Notes under the pieces: model-generated
What the model saw: only the letters and a program-made list of their open reading frames with translations
Database searches by the model: none
Told to the model about the DNA's origin: nothing
Shown here: in pieces, positions 1-8,201 of the stretch
How the letters are laid out: each line of letters begins with the position of its first letter
Numbering within the stretch: position 1 is the stretch's first letter
NCBI GenBank assembly: GCA_903837785.1
Contig: CAILVY010000077.1
Span: 1-42,838 of the forward strand
DNA from: Candidatus Hydrogenedentota bacterium
Lineage (GTDB): Bacteria; Hydrogenedentota; Hydrogenedentia; Hydrogenedentales; CAILVY01
DNA: 42,838 nucleotides
Direction: 5' to 3'
Made by a program: the position numbers and the translations under genes

Positions 1-140
1 TCACCCTCGCCTTCACCCTCGCCTTCACCCTCGCCTTCGCCTTCCCCTTCGCCTTCCCCCTCGCCCTCGCCTTCCCCCTCGCCTTCGCCTTCACCCTCGC
101 CTTCACCTTCGCCCTCGCCCTCGCCTTCGCCTTCACCCTC
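1..140 (-). repeat. (Gly-Glu)n coding hexanucleotide repeat at the left edge
   Basis: On the minus strand this is an in-frame run of GGY-GAR codon pairs, at least 46 residues, that continues past the window edge. It starts directly after a Gly-Ser at the end of the nidogen-like module of the C25 protease. It is the same kind of repeat as the three tracts near the right edge, in opposite orientation. Read on the plus strand it gives a spurious Ser-Pro repeat. Confidence 0.95.
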
Positions 141-3100
141 GCTTCCGGCGCAGTCCGGATAGGTCGAGAGGTCGCTTTCTGCAAATGCGGCGGGAATGTC
201 CTGGCCCTGTGAGAGCCCAGCCACGGCCGAGGTGGAGCCGATCGACAACCAGGTAATGCCGATCGTCCCATCGTAATGCAGGCGAATCTGGAAGCTGTTC
301 AGGGCCCCACTGCTAATCTGCGGCACACTCAACCACGTTACGGCAATCATGTCTGCAAGGGCGGTCCACCGCACAGAACCGCCGCCCGGCGGGTAGAGAT
401 CGTCGAATGCCCCGGCGATACGAGGCATGGCGAAATGGGCCTCGATGCTCTCTTCATAGGATCCATCCGGCGAACCGAATGTGATTGAGCCATTCGCATT
501 CACAAAGAAGGAACTGTATTCGACCCCATAGAACGTGACGTGCCCACCGCCAGGCACCACGATTTCACTGCTGCCGTCGTCAGAAAGCACGAGCGCCTGC
601 GATCCGGACAGCGGATCGACGGGGAAAGCGTCGGAGAAGGTGCTGCACACACTGTAGAAGTCCGACATGGCCCCCGGGGCAAACGTGAGCGTGAAGTTGG
701 CGAGATCCACGCCACTCGAGAAGAGTTCCGTGTAGAAGTCGGGGCGCACTTCGGTCCGAAAACTGTAGCAGGCACTGGGCGTGCCGGGATTCTGGAGTGC
801 ATCCCGTACGTAAACTTCAAAGGAGTACGGGGTGTCCGGGGAGAGTCCCTGCAACACGACCGAATGCGTAAGCGCAAGGTTGTTGTCTGATACGGTGATG
901 GGGAAAGGACCGCCGCAGGCGCCGCCACAGAGGACTTCCGCTGTGGAGGGTTCATTTGTAACGACGTAGATTGTGGCGGCGTCCGCGCTCACCTGGGTCA
1001 CCTCCACCGCCGTGAGCAGGGGTCCCTCTGAGTCGATCAGCGCCGTATCCGTCTTGAGGGCGGGTGAACCGCTCCCCGTGTCCGCATCTTCATAGGCCGC
1101 CGTGATCGTGTTTTCATGCTCCACCTGAAGCACGCCGTCCTGCGGCGTAAACGAGCCACGTCCACAGGCCAGGGCGATGGAATTGTGGAAGACACCTCCC
1201 AGAACGGAATCCAAGGTCAGGGTTTCCGTGTCGCCGTTGCTCGCCGTGAGTTCGACATCGTAGGCGGACAACGCGGCCAAATCAGCGTCGCTCAGGGTGA
1301 CAGACACAGTGGCCGGGCACGTGTACGCCTGATGATCGAACATCACGAGCCCATCCGAGCCCGCGGCGATCTGCAGCGTCTGCCGATAGGGGCGGTAGTT
1401 CTGGCAACAAATCGTGAGCGTCGCTTCGCCGCTCAGCAGCGGCGTCGAAATGGGGATTGTCACGGCCCCGCCGGCGCTGATGCCAATGCCATGCACGGCC
1501 CCGCCCTGCATCAGCGTGGCCACCGCTGCTTCCGGAACTCCCGTAACTTCAAAGGTGGGTGCGCCCGAGGGAATCATGGGCGCATGGCTGACGGACAAAT
1601 CCTGCGTGATCTGATTGTACACATCCACACAGGGATCCCCGAAAAGATTGTACATTTCGTAATAACGCCGGGTCGTGCTGATGTTTCCGAAATGGGCATA
1701 GTACAAGGACTTGGAGCGGTTCATCAGCCCGCCGGTCCAGACACGGCCGTCCGTAAAGAAGGCAGTGGCCATGGCGCGTTCCAGGATGTCGTCTTCCGTC
1801 CAATACGAGGTGACTGAAGATCCGATATAGGCCACTGCGCCGTGTTCGGCGCGCAGCCAGGTTTCGGCGAAACATTCCGTGGTTCCGAAAGACCCCGTCA
1901 GGCAGGAGAAGGCCCACACGAAAGGAAATACATCGTTCGTCGCTGCATTCACCTGGGCCGGCTGAAAGACAGGGCCGTCCGCCCAAAACGTCTCACTGCC
2001 GTGCCCGGAATAAATGATCATGGAACGTCCGCCGTTTAATGCATCCAGAACCTGTTGCGTTGTGGCGCTGTACGTGTGGGAATACAGCTTGTCCGAGGTG
2101 TATCCCGCGGGGGTGTAGCTGCCCGCGATGACGGCGTTGTGCGTGCCCTCGGTGACCGAGTAGTTGTCCGTGCTGGCCAGGAAGGATGCATGCTTCTCCC
2201 AGCCCGGAGCGGTGCTCCAGGTGCCCAGTTCGTAATTCAGGGCCTTGTCCACAATATGCGCCAGTTCCGTCTCCGATCGGACGGAGAAGCGGCCAATCCA
2301 TACGTCGGGCGTGTTGTATTCCGCGCCTTCGAGAATCGTGTAGTTGAGGTCTGTGAGAGGATTGTCATCGCCGATGCCCACCCATCCCGGGATCGTATCG
2401 GAGTCGCCGACGAAAAGGACAAACTGCGGGGGACGTGTCCAATGCTGATAGGCGTTGAGAATGTAGTCACGAACCTGCGTGGCGGTGGACCCGGTGACGG
2501 CGGTGGAAACGAGCGTCACCTCAAAGCCCCGTGCCTGCTTCCAGGCCGCAAAATCGGCAAGATGCGTGCTGGCGGCATAGGCGGGCGCCGCGATGATGAG
2601 ATAACCGGCCGGCAGTTCGTGATAGCCCTTGTCGAACGCGGAGTCGCTGTTGAGCACGAGTGCGTCCAGCGTTGCGTCGAGACCGGGCGCGGCGTACCGG
2701 GCCGGGCGATACTCGGCCGGCTTGCCGCCGCAGTCCCACGTGACGTCAAAAGTTGCGCTGCTCACCGCGCTGAGGGTGTTTGCGGCGGGCGCATATGCCA
2801 CGGGGCTGAATGTCACTTCGACGAAGCGCCGGCCGCGCTGAATGCCGTACGGCGCGAGTGTGACCGCGGGCGCCTCGGGAGATTTTGCCGAGGAATAATA
2901 GGCCTTGTTCCAGACGAGTGGCGGCACCGGTGCGTTCGGAAGCTTGACCGCCGGCGGCTGCACTGGAAAGACGGGCAAGGGAGCGGTGTCCTTGGACCTG
3001 GCCAGCGGGACTGTCTTCTCGCTGATGATAGTCACGCGGATATTTTCGGCGTTCACGGGGACTTCCACGAGCCGCCGCCACGCCGGGAGTTCAGGCTGGC

Positions 3101-3353
3101 CCAGCTTTCCGCAGACGCCCGCGCCCGGCACGGCGATCCGCGCAAAGGGTTGGCCATCTTTCACAATTGGATCCCAACTTGCGCCAGGCAACGAACAGGT
3201 GACCCGGACCCCGTTCGGAATTGAGTCGCACGTACTCAAGATGGGTTGTCCCGGCGCAGCTCCGGGTTGCACGGCCTCCCACGATTCCGCCCATGAACCA
3301 ACGGCGCCGGACAGACATAATGCAATCCCCAGGAAGATGAATCTCATCCGCAT
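1..3353 (-). CDS. Secreted gingipain-like C25 cysteine protease with Gly-Glu tail (3' end missing)
   Basis: Reads without a stop from ATG at 3353 to the window edge (1117 codons seen). A second ATG lies two codons in, and a GAGGAAAGG ribosome site lies upstream. A signal peptide (about residues 1-22) is followed by a roughly 220-residue prodomain-like region and a C25 catalytic domain (about 245-575). The catalytic pair is visible: His451 in YSGHGS and Cys484 in AFSCLTG. They are 33 residues apart, the spacing of His211 and Cys244 in Porphyromonas gingipain R. The domain ends in YNLFGDPC, typical of the family. Ig-like and fibronectin-III-like regions follow (about 775-865), then a nidogen-like module (about 920-1060), then an uninterrupted Gly-Glu repeat. 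The family are secreted endopeptidases. Here the GE tail probably leads to another domain or a surface anchor beyond the edge. Substrate specificity (Arg, Lys or other) cannot be read. Confidence 0.9.
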   Translation of the reverse strand, partial: MRMRFIFLGIALCLSGAVGSWAESWEAVQPGAAPGQPILSTCDSIPNGVRVTCSLPGASWDPIVKDGQPFARIAVPGAGVCGKLGQPELPAWRRLVEVPVNAENIRVTIISEKTVPLARSKDTAPLPVFPVQPPAVKLPNAPVPPLVWNKAYYSSAKSPEAPAVTLAPYGIQRGRRFVEVTFSPVAYAPAANTLSAVSSATFDVTWDCGGKPAEYRPARYAAPGLDATLDALVLNSDSAFDKGYHELPAGYLIIAAPAYAASTHLADFAAWKQARGFEVTLVSTAVTGSTATQVRDYILNAYQHWTRPPQFVLFVGDSDTIPGWVGIGDDNPLTDLNYTILEGAEYNTPDVWIGRFSVRSETELAHIVDKALNYELGTWSTAPGWEKHASFLASTDNYSVTEGTHNAVIAGSYTPAGYTSDKLYSHTYSATTQQVLDALNGGRSMIIYSGHGSETFWADGPVFQPAQVNAATNDVFPFVWAFSCLTGSFGTTECFAETWLRAEHGAVAYIGSSVTSYWTEDDILERAMATAFFTDGRVWTGGLMNRSKSLYYAHFGNISTTRRYYEMYNLFGDPCVDVYNQITQDLSVSHAPMIPSGAPTFEVTGVPEAAVATLMQGGAVHGIGISAGGAVTIPISTPLLSGEATLTICCQNYRPYRQTLQIAAGSDGLVMFDHQAYTCPATVSVTLSDADLAALSAYDVELTASNGDTETLTLDSVLGGVFHNSIALACGRGSFTPQDGVLQVEHENTITAAYEDADTGSGSPALKTDTALIDSEGPLLTAVEVTQVSADAATIYVVTNEPSTAEVLCGGACGGPFPITVSDNNLALTHSVVLQGLSPDTPYSFEVYVRDALQNPGTPSACYSFRTEVRPDFYTELFSSGVDLANFTLTFAPGAMSDFYSVCSTFSDAFPVDPLSGSQALVLSDDGSSEIVVPGGGHVTFYGVEYSSFFVNANGSITFGSPDGSYEESIEAHFAMPRIAGAFDDLYPPGGGSVRWTALADMIAVTWLSVPQISSGALNSFQIRLHYDGTIGITWLSIGSTSAVAGLSQGQDIPAAFAESDLSTYPDCAGSEGEGEGEGEGEGEGEGEGEGEGEGEGEGEGEGEGEGEGEGEGEGEG

Positions 3354-3439
3354 GCAATGCCCTTTCCTCGTGGATGCCGGAAGTGAACGTGCGGACCTTC
3401 CCGTACAACTCCTCCCCCGGCCCCGTTGACACCTGTCGC

Positions 3440-3468
3440 ATTATATCACCACGCCGCACGGCTGGAAA
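3440..3468 (-). promoter_or_regulatory. Promoter of the C25 protease gene
   Basis: On the minus strand TTTCCA (3468-3463), a 17-base spacer and a perfect TATAAT (3445-3440). The -10 is preceded by TGA, giving an extended -10. Predicted start of transcription is about 3433, some 80 bases before the ATG. It lies back to back with the GH36 promoter. Confidence 0.6.
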
Positions 3469-3483
3469 GTGGGCAAATCCGGT

Positions 3484-3512
3484 TTGTACACGGCTATGGA
3501 CCGAGGCATAAT
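3484..3512 (+). promoter_or_regulatory. Promoter of the GH36 gene
   Basis: TTGTAC (3484-3489), 17 bases, CATAAT (3507-3512). The predicted transcript start at about 3519 rules out start codons further upstream and supports translation from 3541 or 3547. Confidence 0.55.
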
Positions 3513-3540
3513 AGCGACGTGTACAGAGGCATGGGAGGGA

Positions 3541-5520
3541 ATGCGCATGATGGCTCCGCTGCTGATCGCGTTGGCCGCCGCCGGAGTGGTTCCCGGGCCT
3601 GCGGAACTGGCTCAGGCGCGGGAGTGGGCAAGGAATCACTTTGAGGCCGGCGGGGATAGTGTCTGCTTCTCGTTTGTGTATGGCGGTGAGGCCTCCGGCG
3701 CCTTCCTCAAGGACTGGAAATCCGAAAACACGTCGCGCCGCCTGGACGAAACCCGCACGGAATATGCAGCACGTTATTTCGATCCGAAGTCCGGTCTGGA
3801 ACTGCGCAGCGTCGGGGTTGTCTACGCGGATTTCCCCACAGTCGAGTGGACGCTTTACTTCAAGAACAACGGGGCCGCGGACACCCCGATCCTGGAGCAG
3901 ATTCAGCCTGTTGACATGCGATTCGAACGTTGCGCCGGGGGGGAGTGCATCCTGCATCACCACACGGGCGATATCTGCGCCCCGGAGAGTTACGCGCCGC
4001 ACGCGGAAGCATTGCCGCCGAACGCCGTAAAGGACATCGCCAATACCGGTGGGCGTCCGACCCAGACAGCGTTTCCTTACTTCAATCTGGAGTGGAAAGA
4101 CGGCGGCGTGATTGCCGTGGTGAGTTGGGCGGGCCAGTGGTCGGCGCGCTTTGAGCGGGATGCCGCGTCCGGGCTGCGCTTTCGCGCGGGCCAGGAACTG
4201 ACCCACTTCAGACTGCACCCGGGCGAGGAAGTGCGCACCCCCTTGATCGTGCTGCAGTTTTACGAAGGAGATTGGCTGCGTGCGCAAAACGTCTGGCGGC
4301 GCTGGATGCTCGCCCATAACCTCCCGCGGCCCGGCGGGAAGCCGCTGAAGCCGATGATGTCGCTCTGCAACGGCAATTACTATCCAAACCTCATGACGGT
4401 GGCGGACAAGGAACGTTCTTTCCTTCAGCGGCATCTGGAGGAGAAGATCGACTTCGACTGCTGGTGGCAGGACGCAGGCTGGTACCCCTGCGATGGCGTT
4501 GGCTGGCCGAAGACCGGCACGTGGGAGGTGGATCCGGGGCGCTTTCCGAACGGGATCCGGGCGCTCAGCGACTACATGCATGAAAACGGCAAGGTGACGA
4601 TGGTTTGGTTCGAGCCGGAACGCGTGCATCCCGGCACCTGGCTCACGGAGAAGCACCCGGAATGGGTCCTGGGCGGCGCGGGCGGCGGCCTGCTCAATCT
4701 GGGGGACCCGGCGTGCCGTTCCTGGCTCACGGACCACATCGATCGTCTCCTGACGGAACAGGGCATCGACTATTATCGGCAGGACTTCAACATGGATCCC
4801 CTGGCCTACTGGCGCAAGAACGACACAGAGGACCGCCAGGGCATCACGGAGATCCGGCATGTCGAAGGGTACTTCGCCTACTGGGATGAACTGCGCCGCA
4901 GGCATCCCGGGATGCTGATTGACTCGTGTGCGTCCGGTGGCCGCCGCAACGATCTCGAAACGCTGCGCCGGGCCGTGCCGCTATTGCGCAGCGACTGGTA
5001 CAACGGCCCGGAAGGACAGCAATGCCTGAGCTACGGCCTGTCCCTCTGGGTGCCCTATCACGGCACAGGGGTCATCTACGAGAAGGATGAGTACTGGACG
5101 CGGAGCAGCATGATGGCCGAGTTGAGCTTCGGGCCCGATGCCGCCGACGTCACCCATTTCGACTTCGATCGCTGGCGCCGGCTCACGGGAGAATGGCGGC
5201 GCATCGCGGACAATTTCCTCGGCGATTTCCATCCGCTGACCCCCTACTCCCTTGCCACGGACCTCTGGATGATCTGGCAATTCGACCGGCCCGATCTCGG
5301 CCAGGGGCTTGTCCAGGCATTCCGGCGTCCGGATTGCCCGTACGAGCGCGCGCGGGTCTGCCTCAAGGGCCTCGAAGCGGACGCAATGTACGAGGTTGCC
5401 GATTTCGATACCGCCGATGTGCAGACACTTTCAGGGAAAGAGCTGATGGCGCCCGGCTTGGCCGTCACGATCTCCGAGCGGCCGAAGGCCCGGATACTCG
5501 TTTACCGGAAGCGTTCATAG
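3541..5520 (+). CDS. GH36-type alpha-galactosidase, probably exported
   Basis: About 659 residues. The open frame extends upstream to 3469, but the promoter sits inside that part. GGGAGGGA just before 3541 could serve ATG 3541, 3547 or 3550; the last two have the better spacing. The N-terminus (RMMAPLLIALAAAG) looks like a signal peptide. The frame has the GH36/melibiase plan: an N-terminal beta-sandwich, then a TIM barrel with WWQDAGWYP, the nucleophile region YYRQDFNMDP, the SCASGGRRND motif and the acid/base region RSDWYNGPEG. GH36 enzymes hydrolyse terminal alpha-1,6-galactose from raffinose-type oligosaccharides or galactomannan by a retaining mechanism. An alpha-N-acetylgalactosaminidase cannot be excluded. 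It is a single-gene unit with its own promoter, convergent with the FapA-like gene. A second, unrelated alpha-galactosidase (GH4) lies at 28979-30406. Confidence 0.88.
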   Translation: MRMMAPLLIALAAAGVVPGPAELAQAREWARNHFEAGGDSVCFSFVYGGEASGAFLKDWKSENTSRRLDETRTEYAARYFDPKSGLELRSVGVVYADFPTVEWTLYFKNNGAADTPILEQIQPVDMRFERCAGGECILHHHTGDICAPESYAPHAEALPPNAVKDIANTGGRPTQTAFPYFNLEWKDGGVIAVVSWAGQWSARFERDAASGLRFRAGQELTHFRLHPGEEVRTPLIVLQFYEGDWLRAQNVWRRWMLAHNLPRPGGKPLKPMMSLCNGNYYPNLMTVADKERSFLQRHLEEKIDFDCWWQDAGWYPCDGVGWPKTGTWEVDPGRFPNGIRALSDYMHENGKVTMVWFEPERVHPGTWLTEKHPEWVLGGAGGGLLNLGDPACRSWLTDHIDRLLTEQGIDYYRQDFNMDPLAYWRKNDTEDRQGITEIRHVEGYFAYWDELRRRHPGMLIDSCASGGRRNDLETLRRAVPLLRSDWYNGPEGQQCLSYGLSLWVPYHGTGVIYEKDEYWTRSSMMAELSFGPDAADVTHFDFDRWRRLTGEWRRIADNFLGDFHPLTPYSLATDLWMIWQFDRPDLGQGLVQAFRRPDCPYERARVCLKGLEADAMYEVADFDTADVQTLSGKELMAPGLAVTISERPKARILVYRKRS

Positions 5521-5617
5521 CGCCTGCGCGTCGCCATCGCTGGAGATCAAGACGGGTGCGTTGCGTGGTGCCTGTGGCTGTTCCGGCAGAGAAGCCCTGC
5601 GGTGTGCGTCAGGTCTG

Positions 5618-5641
5618 AAAAAAGGCCCGCAGTCTCGCTGC
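5618..5641 (-). terminator. Weak candidate terminator after the FapA-like gene
   Basis: On the minus strand a short GCAG/CTGC stem (5641-5629) is followed a few bases later by a run of six T (5623-5618). The stem is only four pairs. It lies in the 153-base gap between two convergent genes, in which I see nothing else. Confidence 0.3.
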
Positions 5642-5673
5642 TTTCCCAAGGCGGAAGATGTCAGGGGTGCAAC

Positions 5674-7125
5674 TCAGCGTTCCCGCGTTTGAACGAGATG
5701 GATATCGCCTTCCTGAATCACAACCTTTACGGGCCCGTCCACATGATCCCGAACCAGCATGTTCAGCGGCGGGATGAAAAAGAAGGCGTCAGGATAGATT
5801 TCGCGGCGAATGTACACCTCTTTTCGCATTCGCGTGGCGGAGTCGGCACGCGCGGCGTCAAGTTCCTTTTGCGCCTCGCGGATGGCCTCGTTGATCTTCG
5901 ATGCTTCGTTCAACAGGGTTGTCGCCAATTCGCGCAGGCGGGGCGGAAGGTTTCGGCTCCTTTCTTTGAGCGGCGCCAGACGTTCGGAGATCTTACGAAG
6001 GGCGTCGCGCCGGGATTCCAGTTCCGTTTCACGCTTGGCGGTCAGTTCCTTGAGACGGTAGTCCTCGCCTGCGCTCAGGTTCGTGCGCACATACGCTTCG
6101 CTGCCAATCTGATCCGCTTCTATGCCGCCCAAAGCCATGATCTCGCCGCCCACGATGCGGCCGTGCAACACGGCCACAGTGCCCCGGGTCTTGATTATGG
6201 ACTGATCTATCTCGTGCTCGGCGATGACATCGCCGTTGGACTCAATATCAGCATTACGGATGAACTGGGCATGCACACCGCCTTCGGCGCGGATCTTGCA
6301 CCGGGGGCCTCCCGTAATGCCGCCGTGCACAAGCAGCGTGCCGGTCGTCGTGATCACGGAATTCTCGACAATGCCATTCACCTCGATGTCACCCTGCGTC
6401 TCAACCTCTGCTTCCGATTCGATGTTCACGCTGACGAGCAGGGTGCCCGGATGCTTGATGTGGCCGGTCTTCAGGTTCACACTGCCCGACACGGTGAATA
6501 CGTCGTCCACAATAAGCGCGCTGCCCGTGAAGCGAATGCGACCGTCCCGCGTCGCAAAATACTTCCCTTCGGCTTCGTCGAAGCGCACATTGGCGCCCGC
6601 GCGCACGCGAAAAGGCTTGGGACGCGCCGCCGGCACGGAATGGCCCATGAGGTCTTGCCCGTCCACTCCGGCTTCGGCGGGAATCAGCGTTGCCAGGTGT
6701 TCCCCCTCCGCGACCGAGAGGCGCCCCAACCGCCGCCGGTAATCCGCCAGCCCGGTCGAGGGATCCACAACGTACCCGCTCTCAAAGAAGTTGGCCGCCC
6801 ATTCGAGGCTCGCTTCTTTGGGCGGCAGCGGCGGCGCACCCTGCAGCAGAATATAGTCGTGCAGGTCGGACTGGCCGTTGGCCAGGGCCTCATCCAGACG
6901 GCGCGACGCCTGAACCAATTGACTGCCCCCGCCCAGCCCCAGACGGATCAATTCGCCCGAAACCTGGGACATCAATTGATCTTTGCTTTCCGGAAGGACC
7001 ACGCCGGTGAAGTATAGGGCCATGCGATTCTCGGCAAGCCGCAGCGTGAAAGGGGGTTCCGTTGAAGTCGCCGTCTCCCCTGGCTGTACCGTAGCACCCT
7101 GTTGCCGCGCTTCTTCCATGTCCAT
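5674..7125 (-). CDS. FapA/DUF342 family polymer-binding protein
   Basis: About 483 residues from ATG 7125. The frame opens at 7248, but a clear promoter at 7205-7177 lies inside that extension, and a purine-rich site (AGGGGGGACAAGGGG) precedes 7125. The middle of the protein is a long right-handed parallel beta-helix of short repeats (such as IEVNGIVENS and GEIMALGGIEA), the core of the DUF342/FapA family. A charged coiled coil follows, then a small C-terminal beta region. Bacillus FapA-like and Vibrio DUF342 proteins are linked to polysaccharide, flagellar or cell-envelope functions, but their biochemistry is poorly known. There is no signal peptide, so it should be cytoplasmic. It follows thiF on the same strand but has its own promoter. 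No regulator or flagellar gene adjoins it. Confidence 0.85.
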   Translation of the reverse strand: MDMEEARQQGATVQPGETATSTEPPFTLRLAENRMALYFTGVVLPESKDQLMSQVSGELIRLGLGGGSQLVQASRRLDEALANGQSDLHDYILLQGAPPLPPKEASLEWAANFFESGYVVDPSTGLADYRRRLGRLSVAEGEHLATLIPAEAGVDGQDLMGHSVPAARPKPFRVRAGANVRFDEAEGKYFATRDGRIRFTGSALIVDDVFTVSGSVNLKTGHIKHPGTLLVSVNIESEAEVETQGDIEVNGIVENSVITTTGTLLVHGGITGGPRCKIRAEGGVHAQFIRNADIESNGDVIAEHEIDQSIIKTRGTVAVLHGRIVGGEIMALGGIEADQIGSEAYVRTNLSAGEDYRLKELTAKRETELESRRDALRKISERLAPLKERSRNLPPRLRELATTLLNEASKINEAIREAQKELDAARADSATRMRKEVYIRREIYPDAFFFIPPLNMLVRDHVDGPVKVVIQEGDIHLVQTRER

Positions 7126-7176
7126 CGGCCCCTTGTCCCCCCTGGGAAACCTGTGACAATGCTCAGAACTGTAAAC

Positions 7177-7205
7177 AATGTAGGTCAGCGCGTCTTGTTT
7201 GTCAA
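7177..7205 (-). promoter_or_regulatory. Sigma70-type promoter of the FapA-like gene
   Basis: On the minus strand a perfect TTGACA (7205-7200), 17-base spacer and TACATT (7182-7177). It lies in the gap after the thiF stop. The transcript would start near 7170, about 45 bases before ATG 7125. Confidence 0.7.
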
Positions 7206-7228
7206 GTTTTATTTTATGTTTCTGCGGG

Positions 7229-8053
7229 TTATGCGGTGGGAGACTCACCCAGCAAAAGCCGAATAACGGCGTTTGCCTGATGATGTGCCGCGATGCCGAC
7301 CCGGGGTGCCATCAAGCCCATCCCGGGTGCCGCGGCGGCCTCCAAGTCTCCCACGACCCACAAGGCATTGCCGAGTTTTCGGGTGAGAATGGGGTTCCCG
7401 GCGCCGTGGCCAGCCAAGCCGGAGGCCGCCACCATCGGAACTCCAGGACGGGCCCGGGCAAAGCTCTCCACCAGCATGGCTTTGGCCTCGGCGGTGTCGA
7501 AGGCTTCCACCAGCACCTGAACCGAAGCAAAGACGTTGGGAACGTTCTCCGCATCCAGCCGCATGCGGTGCGGTTCCAGCGTCACGCCGGGGTGGATGCG
7601 TCTGAGGTTGGCGGAAATCGCCTCGGTCTTGAATTGGCCGATTTGATCGATAAAGTACTGCTGGCGATTGAGATTGCTCGGTTCGACCACGTCAAAGTCG
7701 GCCAGTACCAGCGTCCCTATTCCCACCCGGGCCAAGGCGACAGCCACGGAAGAGCCCAGCCCCCCGAGCCCCGCGATGCCCACCACCGCGTCCTTCAACA
7801 CGTCATGGACGCCCGGGGTATGCCGCGCGGCCATCAACGCTTCCAGGTCTTCCTCCCTGGGGATCTCCCCGCGTGTGATGAGAACCACCTCGTCGCCCTC
7901 CGCCAACACACAGTCTTCCGCAGCGGGAAAGCCGTTCAGAACAACCACGTCCGCCCCCGGCTTGTGTTGTTCCCGCAGTTCAAGCAGGCGGGTCCCGGAC
8001 GGAACAAGCAGGTCCTTTTCACAGAGTCGAATGTGGATGGGGGGCTTCATCAT
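7229..8053 (-). CDS. thiF: ThiF-family E1-like adenylyltransferase with N-terminal ThiS-like domain
   Basis: 274 residues, ATG 8053 (a second ATG follows at once), with AGGAG upstream. Residues about 1-70 look like a ubiquitin-fold sulfur-carrier domain without the terminal Gly-Gly (it ends LITRGEIPR). Residues about 85-274 are a Rossmann-type E1 domain with the nucleotide motif GIAGLGGLGSS, then the acidic/Arg motif DFDVVEPSNLNRQQY. This fused, GG-less arrangement is what the family-2 ThiF proteins (ThiS adenylyltransferases) of thiamine synthesis show. The enzyme would adenylate the C-terminus of a separate ThiS. No other thiamine gene is in the window, so its role here rests on family resemblance. 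The catalytic Cys of ThiF family 1 is not evident, as usual in family 2. Confidence 0.82.
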   Translation of the reverse strand: MMKPPIHIRLCEKDLLVPSGTRLLELREQHKPGADVVVLNGFPAAEDCVLAEGDEVVLITRGEIPREEDLEALMAARHTPGVHDVLKDAVVGIAGLGGLGSSVAVALARVGIGTLVLADFDVVEPSNLNRQQYFIDQIGQFKTEAISANLRRIHPGVTLEPHRMRLDAENVPNVFASVQVLVEAFDTAEAKAMLVESFARARPGVPMVAASGLAGHGAGNPILTRKLGNALWVVGDLEAAAAPGMGLMAPRVGIAAHHQANAVIRLLLGESPTA

Positions 8054-8071
8054 CAGGAACTCCTGGATTCA

Positions 8072-8100
8072 GGCTAACGGAATGAATCGCATGCTGTCAA
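8072..8100 (-). promoter_or_regulatory. Possible promoter of thiF
   Basis: Minus-strand TTGACA (8100-8095), 17 bases, then a poor -10, TTAGCC (8077-8072). The transcript would start only about ten bases before the ATG, so this is weak. Confidence 0.3.
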
Positions 8101-8116
8101 CGACTGTCTCGGAGGT

Positions 8117-8146
8117 TTGGTCCAAAAGCGGGCCGTGTGCTAGAGT
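8117..8146 (+). promoter_or_regulatory. Promoter of the DUF1080 gene
   Basis: TTGGTC (8117-8122), 18 bases, TAGAGT (8141-8146). The -10 is preceded by GTGC, the extended -10 seen at many other genes here. A nearly identical GTGT-TAGAGT serves the beta-helix gene at 39301. Confidence 0.5.
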
Positions 8147-8201
8147 GCGCACCACGTTTTTTTGACGGGAAACTGAGAACTGGACAAGGAGAAACCATAC
8201 T

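Noticed and set aside
3091..4905. Minus-strand open frame of 604 codons
   Set aside because: It overlaps the C25 start and the GH36 gene in the wrong frame. Composition is Arg/Pro/His-rich without any recognisable motif, and both real genes have signatures, promoters and ribosome sites.
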